From positions 1 to 64,000 of the forward strand of contig NZ_JACIZD010000004.1 of the NCBI RefSeq assembly GCF_014359565.1: DNA of 64,000 nucleotides, written 5' to 3'. The notes below the pieces were generated by a model. That model did not search any database and was not told the origin of the DNA. It saw only the letters and a list, made by a program, of their open reading frames with translations. Shown here piece by piece: positions 9,669 through 21,275 of this stretch (position 1 is the stretch's first letter; every line of letters starts with the position of its first letter). This stretch comes from Immundisolibacter sp. (GTDB lineage Bacteria; Pseudomonadota; Gammaproteobacteria; Immundisolibacterales; Immundisolibacteraceae). The position numbers and the translations under genes were made by a program.

Positions 9669-10352
9669 TCAAGCGGGCGCGTAGCGGTAGCCCACGCCGG
9701 TTTCGGTCAGCAGGAACACCGGCCGGGCGGGGTCGACCTCCAACTTGTGGCGCAGGCGTGCCATGTAGATGCGCAGGTAGTGGCCCTGCTCCACCGCCGC
9801 CGGCCCCCAGACTTCGCGCAGCAGGTGGCGCTGGGTGAGCACCTTGCCGGGATGGCGCAGCAGCGCCGCCAGCAGGCGCAGCTCGGTCTGCGTCAGGTGG
9901 ATGTCCTGCCCGCCGCGGCTGGCGCGGCGGTGCGCCAGATCGACGGTCACATCCCCCAGCAACAGCACCGGTTCGCCGCCCTCGCCCGCCCGGCTGCGGC
10001 GCAGCGCCACCCGTACCCGCGCCAGCAGCTCCGCGACACCGAAGGGTTTGGTCAGGTAGTCGTCCGCGCCGGCATCAAGTGCCGCCACCTTGTCGGTCTC
10101 CTCGACCCGCGCCGACAGCACGATCACCGGCATCTGACTCCAGGCGCGCAGCGCGGTGATGAAGTCCCGGCCGTCGCCATCGGGCAGGCCCAGATCGAGG
10201 ATCACCAGATCGGGCCTGCGCGTGCCGGCCTCGATCAGGCCGCGCGCCTGCGTCGGCGCCTCGAACACACGCAGGCCTTCACCCTCCAGCGCGCGGCGCA
10301 CGAACAGGCGGATGGTGGGGTCGTCCTCGACGATCAGGATGGTGCCGTCGAT
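9669..10352 (-). CDS. kdpE: KDP operon response regulator KdpE
   Basis: KdpE is an OmpR-type regulator that activates kdpFABC when K+ is scarce. About 227 residues: receiver domain with ILIVEDD, phospho-acceptor D in [13 protein letters not shown], switch Lys in YLTKPFG, then a winged-helix domain ending [13 protein letters not shown]-like ([15 protein letters not shown]). The start is odd: no ATG, GTG, TTG or CTG occurs in frame between the kdpD coding region and the first conserved strand. The best candidate is ATC at 10352 (reading [11 protein letters not shown]), overlapping kdpD by 19 bp. A CTG at 10337 would cut into the first strand. Translational coupling to kdpD is likely. Confidence 0.93.
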   Translation of the reverse strand: MDGTILIVEDDPTIRLFVRRALEGEGLRVFEAPTQARGLIEAGTRRPDLVILDLGLPDGDGRDFITALRAWSQMPVIVLSARVEETDKVAALDAGADDYLTKPFGVAELLARVRVALRRSRAGEGGEPVLLLGDVTVDLAHRRASRGGQDIHLTQTELRLLAALLRHPGKVLTQRHLLREVWGPAAVEQGHYLRIYMARLRHKLEVDPARPVFLLTETGVGYRYAPA

Positions 10353-13069
10353 GACTCGGCCTGCGCGTGTGTGGGTGGGGCAACTTCGTCGGCGGCTGTC
10401 GGCGGCGGCGCCAACGGCAGGGTAAACACGAAACGGGCGCCGCCTTCGGGGCGATTTTCGGCCCGGATGTGCCCGCCGTGGGCGTCGATGATGGCCTGGC
10501 AGATGGCCAGGCCCAACCCCACGCCGGCAATCGCCGATTCGCGCTGCCCGCGGGTGAAGCGGTCGAAGATGATCCGCTCCTGGCCCGGCGGCAGGCCGGG
10601 TCCTTCGTCCCACACCGCCACCTCCAGCACATCGCCGGCCACGCGGGCGGTGATGCCCAGCGGCGTGCCGGGCGGCGTGTACTTGATGGCGTTGTCGAGC
10701 AGGTTCACCAGCACCCGCTCCAGCATCACCGCATCGCCCTGCACCAGCGGCAGGTCGGCCGGCAGGTCGGTTTGCAATGGATGGCCGGCGAGCGACGGCT
10801 CCAGCGCCTTGATCGCTGCGCCGATGAGCTCCTCCAGCGCCAGCCACTCCTTGCGCGGCTGCACCGTGCCCGATTGCAGGCGCGCCATTTCCAGCAGGTT
10901 GTCGACCAGCCGGCTGGTGCGCAGCGCCTGGTCGCGGATGGCTGCGGCGGTTTCGCTCTCCGGCGCCTGTACCGCCAGCAGTTGCAGCGTCAGCGTGTCG
11001 GCCAGCCCCACCAATGCGGTCAGCGGCGTGCGCAGATCGTGCGACAGCGCCGCCAGCAGCGAGCTGCGCAGGCGCTCGGATTCGGCGCCGAGCCGACTGC
11101 CGTGCGCTTCGGTAGCGAAATGCAGGCGCTCCAGCGCCATCGCGATCAGGGCCGCGTAGGTCTCCAGCAGGCGGCGCTGTTCGGGGATGTGCAACAGGCG
11201 CGGGTGACTCGGCTCCACTACCAGCACGCCGCGCACCCCAACCGGCGCCTTCAGCGGCAGGTAGGCGGCACGGGCAGCCGGCAGGGTGTCGGTGCCGACA
11301 CCGGCCGGCTCGCCGTGGTCGAAACACCACTGCGCGATGGCCACGTCCACGGTCGGTGCCTGCCCGTCCTGGGGCCGGAGCTTGCCGGCGGCATCGGGCA
11401 GCAGCACGGTCGCCTGGGCGCGGAAGCTCGCCTCCACGAAGCGGTCGCTGATCGCCGCCACCTGCGCTTCGCTCAATGCCGAGGCCAGCGCCTTGGCCAT
11501 CTGGTAGAGGTTGCGAATGCGCTCCTCGCGGCGTCCGGCGATGCGCGCCTGGTAGCGCAGCAGCGCGGTCAGATGGCCGATGGTCAGGCCCACGATCAGC
11601 ATCACGGCGAAGGTGAGCAGGTACTGGGCATCGCTGACGGCAAAGGTCAAACGCGGCGGCACGAAGAAGAAATCGAACAGCGCCACCGACAGCACGGCCA
11701 GCAGCGCCGCCGGCCCGCGTCCCCAGCGGAACGCCGCCAGCACCACGCCGAGCAGGAACAGCATGACGATGTTGGTCAGCTCGAGGTAATCCCGCAGGGG
11801 CGTGGCCAGCGCCGTGATGCCCAGGCACAGCAGCGCCGCCGCGACGTAACGGGGCCAGATCGCCTTGGCGATCCGGGGCGCGGGCGCGTCGTCAACCGCC
11901 ACACGGCGTTGCGGTGGGCGCCCGTCGTCAGCGCGACGGGCCACCGCGATCAGGTCGATGTCCGGCGCCCGCTCGCTCAGGCGGCGCATGAACTGGCCCC
12001 ACCAGCGCCGCTGCGGTCGCGCCCGCCGACCGATGACGATCTTGCTCAGGTTGCGCTCGCGAGCGTAGTCGAGCGCCGCATCCACCAGGTCCGGCGCCGC
12101 CAGCACCGCCGTTTCGGCGCCCATCTCCTGCGCCAGCTTGAGGGTGGCGAGGATGGCGCTGCGCTGCGCTTCCGGCAGGCGCTGCAGGCGCGGCGTTTCG
12201 ATGTAGATCGCATGCCAATGGGCGTTCAGCCGGCTCGCCAGGCGTGCCGCCGTGCGCACCAGCTTGCCGTCGGTGTCGCCCGGCCCCAGGCACACCAGCA
12301 GCGATTCGCTGGTGGCCCACACCTGGCTGCCGGGCGTGGCCAGGCGCGCGCCCTGCATCTGCGCATCCACCCGCTCGGCGGTGCGTCGCAGCGCCAGATC
12401 GCGCAGCGCGATCAGGTTGCCGCGGCGAAAGAAATGCTCGGCGGCCCGCGCCGCCTGCTCGGGCAGGTAGACCTTGCCCTCCTTGAGACGCGTCAGCAGG
12501 TCGTCCGGCGGCAGGTCGACCAGCGCCACCTCGTCGGCGGCGTCGAATACCTGGTCGGGCACCGTCTCCCAGACCCGCACGCCGGTGATGCCGCCGACCA
12601 CGTCGTTGAGGCTCTCCAGGTGCTGCACGTTGAGCGTGGTCCAGACATCGATGCCGGCGGCGAGCAGTTCCTCCACGTCCTGCCAGCGCTTCGGATGCCG
12701 GCAACCGGGCAGATTGGAGTGGGCGAGTTCATCCACCAGCAGCAACGCCGGGCGCCGGGCGAGGGCAGCGTCGAGGTCGAATTCCGTCAGCATGCGGCCA
12801 CGGTGCTCGACCGGCTTGCGCGGCAGGATTTCGAGGCCATCCAGCAGGGCCTCGGTCTCCGGCCGGCCGTGCGTTTCGACCAGCCCGACCACCACCTCCA
12901 CGCCCTGCGTGCGCGCCTGCCGGGCCGCCGCCAGCATGGCGTAGGTCTTGCCCACGCCGGGCGCCGCGCCGAAGAAGATCTTCAGCTTGCCGCGCCGCGC
13001 CGCCGCCTCGTCCGCCGTCACCTGCCGCAGCAGGGCGTCCGGGTCGGGGCGACCGGGGACCTCAGTCAA
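10334..13069 (-). CDS. kdpD: Osmosensitive K+ channel sensor histidine kinase KdpD
   Basis: KdpD is a membrane kinase that senses K+ limitation and phosphorylates KdpE. The 911-residue protein has the standard order. The N-terminal KdpD domain comes first, with Walker [14 protein letters not shown] (about residues 34-46). A universal-stress-protein-like domain follows. Next are four membrane helices (about 400-490, [15 protein letters not shown] onward), a GAF-like region, the H box ([13 protein letters not shown]) and the ATPase domain ([22 protein letters not shown]). The start codon is TTG at 13069, overlapping the kdpC stop by 8 bp; no better start exists before the first conserved residues. 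Confidence 0.97.
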   Translation of the reverse strand: MTEVPGRPDPDALLRQVTADEAAARRGKLKIFFGAAPGVGKTYAMLAAARQARTQGVEVVVGLVETHGRPETEALLDGLEILPRKPVEHRGRMLTEFDLDAALARRPALLLVDELAHSNLPGCRHPKRWQDVEELLAAGIDVWTTLNVQHLESLNDVVGGITGVRVWETVPDQVFDAADEVALVDLPPDDLLTRLKEGKVYLPEQAARAAEHFFRRGNLIALRDLALRRTAERVDAQMQGARLATPGSQVWATSESLLVCLGPGDTDGKLVRTAARLASRLNAHWHAIYIETPRLQRLPEAQRSAILATLKLAQEMGAETAVLAAPDLVDAALDYARERNLSKIVIGRRARPQRRWWGQFMRRLSERAPDIDLIAVARRADDGRPPQRRVAVDDAPAPRIAKAIWPRYVAAALLCLGITALATPLRDYLELTNIVMLFLLGVVLAAFRWGRGPAALLAVLSVALFDFFFVPPRLTFAVSDAQYLLTFAVMLIVGLTIGHLTALLRYQARIAGRREERIRNLYQMAKALASALSEAQVAAISDRFVEASFRAQATVLLPDAAGKLRPQDGQAPTVDVAIAQWCFDHGEPAGVGTDTLPAARAAYLPLKAPVGVRGVLVVEPSHPRLLHIPEQRRLLETYAALIAMALERLHFATEAHGSRLGAESERLRSSLLAALSHDLRTPLTALVGLADTLTLQLLAVQAPESETAAAIRDQALRTSRLVDNLLEMARLQSGTVQPRKEWLALEELIGAAIKALEPSLAGHPLQTDLPADLPLVQGDAVMLERVLVNLLDNAIKYTPPGTPLGITARVAGDVLEVAVWDEGPGLPPGQERIIFDRFTRGQRESAIAGVGLGLAICQAIIDAHGGHIRAENRPEGGARFVFTLPLAPPPTAADEVAPPTHAQAESSTAPS

Positions 13070-13649
13070 GCGGCTGCACCCGGTGGCCGTCGAGCGCCAG
13101 GTTCAGGCGCAGCACGTTCACCCGCGGTGCGCCCAGAATGCCCAGCCAGGGCCGCGCGGCCTGCTGCTCGATCAGCGCGGAAACTTGCTGCACTGCCAGC
13201 CCCCTGGCCTTCGCCACCCGCGCCACCTGGTAGCGCGCAGCCGCGAGCGAGATGTCGGGGTCAAGACCGCTGCCCGACGCGGTGACCAGATCGATCGGCA
13301 CCGGCTGGTCGTTACCCGGATCGGCGGCCCGCAGTGCCGCCATGCGCGCCTTGACCGCATCCCTCAGCGCCGGGTTGAGCGGGCCAAGATTCGAACCGCT
13401 CGAGATCGCGGCGTTGTAGGGGAACGGGCCGGTGGCGGACGGCCGGCCCCAGAAGTACCGCGCACCGGTGAAGGACTGGCCGATCAGCGCCGAGCCGACC
13501 GGCTTGCCGTCCACCGCCAGGATCGACCCATTGGCCGCATGCGCAAACAGCAGCTGGCCGACGCCGGTCACCGCGAGCGGATAGGCGAGCCCGGTCAGCA
13601 CGCCGAGCAGCACGAACAGGGAGAGTGCGGGACGTAACAGGGATGTCAT
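13062..13649 (-). CDS. kdpC: Potassium-transporting ATPase subunit C
   Basis: KdpC is a single-span subunit that stabilises the KdpFABC complex and aids ATP binding. The 195-residue protein has one N-terminal helix ([22 protein letters not shown]). The family motifs are [22 protein letters not shown] and [40 protein letters not shown] is the conserved C-terminal signature. It starts 11 bp after the kdpB stop and overlaps kdpD by 8 bp. Confidence 0.97.
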   Translation of the reverse strand: MTSLLRPALSLFVLLGVLTGLAYPLAVTGVGQLLFAHAANGSILAVDGKPVGSALIGQSFTGARYFWGRPSATGPFPYNAAISSGSNLGPLNPALRDAVKARMAALRAADPGNDQPVPIDLVTASGSGLDPDISLAAARYQVARVAKARGLAVQQVSALIEQQAARPWLGILGAPRVNVLRLNLALDGHRVQPLD

Positions 13650-13660
13650 GACAGTGCTCC

Positions 13661-15727
<2,067 letters not shown>

Positions 15728-15737
15728 GGGGTTCGCC

Positions 15738-17534
15738 TCAGTTGCCAGCCCAAAGGATCAGGTGCTCGATCGCCGGCCCCAGCGCCAGCGCCGGCACGTA
15801 GGTCAGCGCGCCCAGCAGCAGCACGGTACCGACCAGCAACCCCACGAACAGCAGGCCATGGGTCGGCAGCGTGCCCGGCCCCTGCACCAGACGCTTCTTG
15901 GCCGCCAGCGAGCCGGCGATCGCCAGCACCGGCACGATCACCGCGAAGCGCCCCAGCCACATGGCCACGCCAAGCCAGCCGTTGTAGAAGGGCGTGTTGG
16001 CGCCAAGACCCGCGAAGGCGCTGCCGTTGTTGTTGGCCGCGGACGAGAAGGCGTAGAGGATTTCCGAGAAACCATGCGCGCCGGGATTGGCCACCCCCCC
16101 GGTGCCGGCGCTGGCGCTCACCGCAATCGCCGTGCCCAGCAGCACCAGCGCCGGGGTCACCAGGATGGCGATCGCCACCATCTTCATGTCGAAGGCCTCG
16201 ATTTTCTTGCCGAGGTATTCGGGCGTGCGGCCGATCATGAGCCCGGCGATGAACACCGCCATCATGGCAAACACCAGCATTCCGTACAGACCCGAGCCGA
16301 CGCCGCCGAACACCACCTCGCCGAGCTGCATCAGCACCATCGGCACCAGCCCGCCCAGCGGCGTGAAGGAGTCGTGCATGGCGTTGACCGAGCCGTTCGA
16401 GGCCGAGGTGGTCGCGGCCGCCCACAGCGCCGAGGCGCCGATACCGTGGCGGGTCTCCTTGCCCTCCATGTTGCCGCCGGATTGCAGCGCGCTCGCGGTC
16501 TGATCGGTGCCCAGCGCGGCGAGCAGCGGATTGCCCTGCTGCTCGAAACTCATGACCGCGATCGTGGCACCGACGAAGATCACCGTCATCGCCGCCAGCA
16601 CCGCCCAGCCCTGGCGGGTGTCGCCCACGGCCCTGCCGAAGGTGTAGCAGAGCGCGGCCGGAATCAGCAGGATCGCCAGCAGCTCCAGGAAATTGGACAG
16701 CGGCGTCGGGTTCTCGAATGGGTGCGCGGAGTTGACACTGAAGAAGCCGCCGCCGTTGGTGCCGAGCTGTTTGATGGCGATCTGCGAGGCGGCCGGTCCC
16801 ATCGGCAGGGTCTGGGCGCTCGTGGCGACGGTCTCGGTGACGGCATTACCCGCGGCATCCGTCACCGGCTGACCGGCATCGTCGAGCCTCGCTGCCTCGT
16901 AGCTCACCGGTTCCAGCGTGGTGACTTCCTGGTAGGCCGAGAAGTTCTGGATCACGCCCTGGCTGACCAGTGCCAGTGCCAAAACGAACGACAAGGGCAG
17001 CAGCAGATAGACCGTGACGCGGTACAGATCGGCCCAGAAATTGCCGATGGTCTGCGCCGAATGACGCGCGAAGCCGCGGATCAGGGCGAACACCACCGCG
17101 ATGCCCGCCGCGGCCGAGACGAAGTTCTGCACCCCGAGCCCGAGCATCTGCGTCATATAGCTCATAGTGGCCTCGCCACCATAACCCTGCCAGTTGGTGT
17201 TGGTGACGAAGCTGATAGCGGTGTTGAAACTCGAATCCGGCGTGACATTCACCATCTGCTGCGGATTGAGCGGCAGCCACAACTGCAACCGCTGCAGCGC
17301 GTACACCACAATGAATCCGACCAGACTGAACAGCAGCACCGCCAGGGCATATTGGCGCCAGCTCATCTCCTCACGGCCGATGCCGCACAAGCGGAAAACG
17401 CCGCCTTCGAGCCGCGCCAGCGGCCGCCAGCGCGGCGCGTCCATGAGCTTGGCTATGTACAGGCCCAGCGGCTTGACCGCCGCCAGCAGCACGACCAGAT
17501 AAGCCGCGAGCAGCAACCAGGATTGCGTGGTCAT
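15738..17534 (-). CDS. kdpA: Potassium-transporting ATPase subunit A
   Basis: KdpA is the channel-like K+-binding subunit, related to Trk/Ktr. It has 598 residues and ten predicted helices. Selectivity-filter loops are recognisable: [28 protein letters not shown], the [19 protein letters not shown] region and the NNNGSAFAG loop. The start codon directly follows the kdpF stop (TGAATG), so translation is coupled. First gene of the large subunits of the inserted kdp locus. Confidence 0.98.
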   Translation of the reverse strand: MTTQSWLLLAAYLVVLLAAVKPLGLYIAKLMDAPRWRPLARLEGGVFRLCGIGREEMSWRQYALAVLLFSLVGFIVVYALQRLQLWLPLNPQQMVNVTPDSSFNTAISFVTNTNWQGYGGEATMSYMTQMLGLGVQNFVSAAAGIAVVFALIRGFARHSAQTIGNFWADLYRVTVYLLLPLSFVLALALVSQGVIQNFSAYQEVTTLEPVSYEAARLDDAGQPVTDAAGNAVTETVATSAQTLPMGPAASQIAIKQLGTNGGGFFSVNSAHPFENPTPLSNFLELLAILLIPAALCYTFGRAVGDTRQGWAVLAAMTVIFVGATIAVMSFEQQGNPLLAALGTDQTASALQSGGNMEGKETRHGIGASALWAAATTSASNGSVNAMHDSFTPLGGLVPMVLMQLGEVVFGGVGSGLYGMLVFAMMAVFIAGLMIGRTPEYLGKKIEAFDMKMVAIAILVTPALVLLGTAIAVSASAGTGGVANPGAHGFSEILYAFSSAANNNGSAFAGLGANTPFYNGWLGVAMWLGRFAVIVPVLAIAGSLAAKKRLVQGPGTLPTHGLLFVGLLVGTVLLLGALTYVPALALGPAIEHLILWAGN

Positions 17535-17624
17535 TCAGAAATCCTCCGCCCGGATCAGGGCGTAGACGAGATAACCGAGCAGCGCCACCGCCAATGCGCC
17601 ACCGATCAGATAGACCACACTCAT
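17535..17624 (-). CDS. kdpF: K+-transporting ATPase subunit F
   Basis: This 29-residue single-helix peptide reads MSVVYLIGGALAVALLGYLVYALIRAEDF. The LLxYLxYALIRAEDF C-terminus is diagnostic for KdpF, a lipid-like stabiliser of the Kdp complex. It abuts kdpA and overlaps the preceding small frame by ATGA. Confidence 0.95.
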   Translation of the reverse strand: MSVVYLIGGALAVALLGYLVYALIRAEDF

Positions 17625-17716
17625 GGCGCCGCTCCCGGCAGGCGACCGCAGCCGACCGCCAGACCCACCACGAGACCGAACAGGACCAACAGGACAAGCA
17701 ACCAGACCCCATCCAT
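17621..17716 (-). CDS. 31-residue membrane peptide leading the kdp operon
   Basis: The frame encodes MDGVWLLVLLVLFGLVVGLA followed by VGCGRLPGAAP. It is one hydrophobic helix with a short polar tail. AGGAG lies 7 bp upstream of the ATG, and the stop overlaps the kdpF start as ATGA, both strong signs of real translation. Small hydrophobic frames before kdpF are known in some other bacteria; their role is unclear. It may be a KdpF-like subunit or a leader peptide. Confidence 0.65.
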   Translation of the reverse strand: MDGVWLLVLLVLFGLVVGLAVGCGRLPGAAP

Positions 17717-17870
17717 CGCGCTGCTCCTCATGCATGACAGACATCCGGCACGATACGCCGACGCCTGCAAACTGGCCGACAAAAGACGCGGCTGTGGCGT
17801 CAACAAGCCGTAAACATGAGGCGGATCAGGCTGGCAATGGAACCCCGGCTGCCAACGGCCGGGCTGCGCT

Positions 17871-18173
17871 TCAAACGATGGGTTCGTGCACGGTCACCAG
17901 CTTGGTGCCGTCCGGAAAGGTGGCCTCCACCTGCACGTCGGGGATCATCTCCGGCACGCCTTCCATGACGTCGTCGCGCGTCAGCAGGGTGCGGCCGTAA
18001 TCCATCATTTCGGCCACCGTGCGGCCATCGCGGGCGCCTTCCAGAATCGCCGCGCTGATATAGGCCACGGCTTCCGGGTAGTTGAGCTTCACGCCGCGCG
18101 CCTTGCGCCGTTCGGCCAGCAGCGCGGCGGTAAACAGCAGCAGCTTGTCTTTCTCGCGTGGGGTCAGTTCCAT
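17871..18173 (-). CDS. ureA: Urease subunit gamma
   Basis: The 100-residue subunit starts [40 protein letters not shown], the near-invariant UreA N-terminus, and ends VTVHEPIV as usual. AGGGAG precedes the ATG and ureD ends 25 bp upstream. The next urease gene, ureB, is separated by the entire kdp locus (about 8.3 kb). A hairpin CCCGGCCG...CGGCCGGG-like segment lies immediately after the ureA stop but has no T tract. The 154 bp between ureA and the first kdp frame could hold the kdp promoter; I see no convincing -35/-10 pair. Confidence 0.98.
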   Translation of the reverse strand: MELTPREKDKLLLFTAALLAERRKARGVKLNYPEAVAYISAAILEGARDGRTVAEMMDYGRTLLTRDDVMEGVPEMIPDVQVEATFPDGTKLVTVHEPIV

Positions 18174-18198
18174 GCGGTCTCCCTTTTTCGTTTGAAAC

Positions 18199-19050
18199 TC
18201 AGGTCGCCCAGATGCGCGGCGCCAGCGCCGGGCGGCCCAGCACGGCCGGGCGCAGCGCGGCCCAGGCGTCGATGAGGGCGCGCTGCACGGCCTGCGCCTG
18301 CGGGCCAAGCACGCGCAGTGCCAGCACGCCGTCCACGTTGCTGGCGCCGGCCAGCACACCGGCATGCGCCTCCACCGCCGCGCGCACGGCGCCGACGATT
18401 TCCTCCTCGCTTACCAGTGTGGCCAGCAAGGTGCCGCTGACGCACTGGCCGCGCAGACCAAACGGTGCATCCAGCAGCGCCGCGCCGTCGTAATGGGCGC
18501 GCTCCAGCCACAGCGGCGCACCGTCCTGCCATAGCTCCAGCGCCATGCCGAGCCGGCCGGCGTAGCGCTCGCCGCTGTCCGGCCGGCCCAGGCACAGGAT
18601 CTCCCAGCCGATGAAGCGGCCGCCGGGCGCAAGCTCCACCCGCGTCGCCACCCGCGCGTGCACGCCGGCGAAGGCTATGGTCGGCTGCGGCAGCCATTCG
18701 AGTTGCGCGCCGGGGTCCACGCGCAGCGTCTGGGTGAGCTGCGCGCACGGGCCGGCGCTGCGGTACAGCTTGCTCGCGGCCGGTGTGGTGATCAGCACAC
18801 GGCTGTGCGGCCCGGCGTGAACCGCCACGTCCAGCACGTCGCCGCCCACCACCCCGCCCGGCGGGTGCAGCAGATACACGTGACAGGCACCGGCCGGCCC
18901 TTCCGGATGAAAGGGCCGTTGCACGGTCAGCGGCCCGCCGTGCGCGCGCCGGGCGAGCACGGTGCGCTCGCCCTGGCGCGCAAAGCTCAGGCCGAGGTGT
19001 GCGCGCCAGCCGGTGGCGATCTCAGCGTCGGCGCGAGCGCGCACGAGCAC
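18199..19050 (-). CDS. ureD: Urease accessory protein UreD
   Basis: UreD is the scaffold that binds apo-urease and recruits UreF and UreG for nickel insertion. The 283-residue protein shows the family motifs: [55 protein letters not shown] and the E/R-rich [16 protein letters not shown]. The GTG at 19050 overlaps the preceding small gene by 29 bp; a second GTG at 19044 is an equally possible start. UreF and UreG, its partners, are absent from the window. Confidence 0.95.
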   Translation of the reverse strand: MLVRARADAEIATGWRAHLGLSFARQGERTVLARRAHGGPLTVQRPFHPEGPAGACHVYLLHPPGGVVGGDVLDVAVHAGPHSRVLITTPAASKLYRSAGPCAQLTQTLRVDPGAQLEWLPQPTIAFAGVHARVATRVELAPGGRFIGWEILCLGRPDSGERYAGRLGMALELWQDGAPLWLERAHYDGAALLDAPFGLRGQCVSGTLLATLVSEEEIVGAVRAAVEAHAGVLAGASNVDGVLALRVLGPQAQAVQRALIDAWAALRPAVLGRPALAPRIWAT

Positions 19051-19228
19051 GCTGCGCGCCCAGCAGACTCAGGCCACCGACGCCCAGCGCCAACACCAGC
19101 AGTGCGGTCCACGGGTGGTGCAGCAGGAGGTCCGGCAGTCCGGCCAGCGGGGCGTGGCCCGGATGGGCAAGCGCGACACCGGGCAGCGCAAACATGGCCA
19201 GGAAAAGGGCTTTTGGTGCGTGTTTCAT
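19022..19228 (-). CDS. Small HPGH membrane protein in guanidine/urease operon
   Basis: This 68-residue protein starts MKHAPKALFLAMFALPGVALA, a signal sequence, giving a predicted mature N-terminus HPGHAPLAG. A second hydrophobic helix (PWTALLVLALGVGGLSLLG) and an Arg-rich tail follow. An N-terminal HPGH after the signal peptide is the opening of HupE/UreJ nickel permeases, but the rest of that family (several more helices) is missing. GAGGAA is 7 bp before the ATG. Its place between gdmH and ureD, both tied to nickel enzymes, suggests a role in nickel handling at the periplasmic face. That is inference. Confidence 0.7.
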   Translation of the reverse strand: MKHAPKALFLAMFALPGVALAHPGHAPLAGLPDLLLHHPWTALLVLALGVGGLSLLGAQRARARSRRR

Positions 19229-19259
19229 TGGGGTTTCCTCGAGGTTGCTTGCAGGTGAT

Positions 19260-20435
19260 TCAGCCGCGGATCATGTGTTTGTGCGCGCCCATCTTGCCGT
19301 GCGCCACCAGCGTGCCGAGCACGTCCACGCAGGCCCGCACGCCCAGCAGCGCCGTGATGTCCGAGGTGTCGTACGGCGGGGAGACTTCCACCACCTCCAT
19401 GCCGCACAGGCCTTCCTTGGCCACGGCGCCGATCAGGTACAGGATCTCACGCGGCAGAAAGCCGCCCGGCTCCGGCCAGCCGGTGCCCGGCACGAAGCCG
19501 CAGTCCACCGAGTCGATGTCGAAGGACAGGTACACCGCGTCGGTGCCGTCCCAGGCCTTCTCGAGCGCGATCTCGGCCACCTTCTCCAGGCCCAGCTCCA
19601 CCACGTCGTTCATGGTGATGATGGTGGTGTCGCGCTTGCGCGCTTCGGCGATGGCCTCGCGCGGCACCTGCCAGCCGCCGATGCCGATCTGCACCAGGTT
19701 CTTGGCCGGCACGTTGGGCAGGTTGGTGGCGTGGAACCAGGGCGTGGTGTGCATGCGCTCGTCGAGGTCCTTTTCCTGGATGTCGGCGTGGCGGTCGAAG
19801 TGGATGATGCCGATCTTCTTGTCGGTCTCGCGGGCGATGCCGCGCACGGTGGCAAAGCCGATCGAGTGATCGCCGCCCAGGATCACCGGGAAGGCGCCGG
19901 ATCGGAACACGTGCCCGACGGCGTTGCTGATCTGGTCGAAGGTCTTTTCGATGTTGGCCGGGATGGTGAATACATCGCCGGCGTCGCACAGCGTCATCTG
20001 CTCGCGAAGATCAACGCCGATCTCGTAGTTGTACGGGGTGTACAGCGCAGAAATGCGGCGCATGCCCTGCGGTCCGAAGCGCGTGCCCGGCCGGTAGGTG
20101 GTGCCGCCGTCGAAGGGCACGCCCAGCACGCAGGCGTCATAGTTGCCGATCAGGTTGGCGTCCTCGCAGTACGGCGCCTTCATGAAGGTGTTGATGCCGG
20201 CGAAGTGCGGCAGCTCGCCGCGCGAGAAGGTGGGGATGGTCTTGTCGTCCAGGCTGTCGGCGCCCGGCAGGCCCAGCTTCAGGCCGCGCGCCTGCTCGGC
20301 GTGCCAGCGGTCGAGCGGAATCAGCTCTTCCTTGCCCAGCATGGCCCAGGAATGCAGGCTGGTCTTGTCGAAACTGGGGTGATGTTGGCGCACCGCCGGA
20401 CCTGCGGGCGGGCGCGAGGAACGCAATCGGGACAT
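19260..20435 (-). CDS. gdmH: Guanidinase-like ureohydrolase (nickel-dependent guanidine hydrolase family)
   Basis: The 391-residue arginase/agmatinase-superfamily protein has all six metal ligands: H190 (GGDHSIG), D214, H216 and D218 (HFDRHADIQ), D306 and D308 (SFDIDSVD). It is about 80 residues longer than agmatinases at the N-terminus, as GdmH proteins are. The metal motif is DRHxD rather than the DAHxD of agmatinase or arginase. Published GdmH enzymes hydrolyse guanidine to urea and ammonia using nickel. Assignment rests on length, motif and above all context: a guanidine-I riboswitch and transporter upstream, urease downstream. AGGAG lies 8 bp before the ATG. Cytoplasmic. Agmatinase (speB) is the likely automatic label but fits the context poorly. 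Confidence 0.85.
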   Translation of the reverse strand: MSRLRSSRPPAGPAVRQHHPSFDKTSLHSWAMLGKEELIPLDRWHAEQARGLKLGLPGADSLDDKTIPTFSRGELPHFAGINTFMKAPYCEDANLIGNYDACVLGVPFDGGTTYRPGTRFGPQGMRRISALYTPYNYEIGVDLREQMTLCDAGDVFTIPANIEKTFDQISNAVGHVFRSGAFPVILGGDHSIGFATVRGIARETDKKIGIIHFDRHADIQEKDLDERMHTTPWFHATNLPNVPAKNLVQIGIGGWQVPREAIAEARKRDTTIITMNDVVELGLEKVAEIALEKAWDGTDAVYLSFDIDSVDCGFVPGTGWPEPGGFLPREILYLIGAVAKEGLCGMEVVEVSPPYDTSDITALLGVRACVDVLGTLVAHGKMGAHKHMIRG

Positions 20436-20456
20436 GGCAAAAGCTCCTGTCTGGCT

Positions 20457-21275
20457 TCAGGGGTGGTGGGGGAACTGCGAAACGGATGCCGGCGCGCGGC
20501 GCGGGCGCATGGCGCTGGCCAGCGCGGCTGCCAGTTCCGGGGACGTGTGGGCCTCGGGACTGCGCAGCGGCAGGTCGTAGGTGATGGTGGCGCCGTAGGC
20601 GGTCGGGTCCTGCGGGTCCCAGCGCGGCTTGTCGAACACCAGCAGGCGGGTGCCCAGCGCGAAGCCCTCGTGCAAATCGTGCGTGACCATGAACACGGTA
20701 AGACCCAGCCGCTGCCACAGCGCCGTCAGCAGCGCGTGCATGTCCTTGCGCGTGCCCGGATCGAGCGCGCCGAAGGGTTCGTCCAGCAGCAGGATGGCCG
20801 GCTCCATCACCAGCGCCTGGGCAATCGCCAGGCGTTGGCGCATGCCGCCGGACAGCGCCGCCGGGTATTTGGCCTCGTCGTCGGCCAGGCCGACGGCTTC
20901 CAGCATGGCCCGGGCGCGGGACAGCGCCACGCGCCGCGTACGGCCGAACAGGTGACCGGTGAAGCGTGCCCGGTCCAGCTCCAGGCCCAGCAGCACGTTG
21001 CCCAGCACGGTCAGGTGCGGGTAGACCGAATAGCGCTGGAACACCACGCCGCGCTCACGCCCCGGCTCGGCGGCCAGCGGCTTGCCGTCCAGCAGAATCT
21101 GCCCACGCGTGGGTTTGAGCTCCCCCAGCAGCAGGCGCAGAAAGCTGGTCTTGCCGCAGCCCGACGCGCCGACGATGGTGACCAGCTCGCCGGCCGGCAC
21201 ATGCAGCTCGATCCGCTCCAGCACCGGCGTGGCGCCGTAGCGCAGCCACAGGCCGTTGACGTCCAGGCCGCTCAT
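20457..21275 (-). CDS. ABC transporter ATPase, probable guanidine importer
   Basis: The 272-residue ATPase is of the NitT/TauT/SsuB type. It has Walker A GASGCGKTSFL, Q-loop VVFQRYSVYP, signature ALSGGMRQRLAIAQAL, Walker B ILLLDEPFGALD and switch H in VTHDLHEG. A C-terminal extension of about 60 residues follows. The ATG overlaps the permease stop by 4 bp. The substrate is inferred from the guanidine-I riboswitch ahead of the operon and the guanidinase gene 21 bp after it. Confidence 0.9.
   Translation of the reverse strand: MSGLDVNGLWLRYGATPVLERIELHVPAGELVTIVGASGCGKTSFLRLLLGELKPTRGQILLDGKPLAAEPGRERGVVFQRYSVYPHLTVLGNVLLGLELDRARFTGHLFGRTRRVALSRARAMLEAVGLADDEAKYPAALSGGMRQRLAIAQALVMEPAILLLDEPFGALDPGTRKDMHALLTALWQRLGLTVFMVTHDLHEGFALGTRLLVFDKPRWDPQDPTAYGATITYDLPLRSPEAHTSPELAAALASAMRPRRAPASVSQFPHHP

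Noticed and set aside
10367-13285. 972-codon plus-strand open frame opposite kdpD
   Set aside because: It is antisense to an unmistakable kdpD. Long antisense frames are expected in very GC-rich DNA and the translation has no domain, only Arg/Gln/His-rich low complexity.
17717-17870. Sigma-70 promoter for kdp in the ureA-kdp gap
   Set aside because: A TTGACG lies near the middle on the minus strand, but no -10-like box is found at 16-18 bp, so I do not call it.
19260-20435. Plain agmatinase (speB) label for the ureohydrolase
   Set aside because: The protein is about 80 residues too long, has DRHxD rather than DAHxD, and lies in a guanidine-riboswitch operon with urease, which together favour guanidinase.
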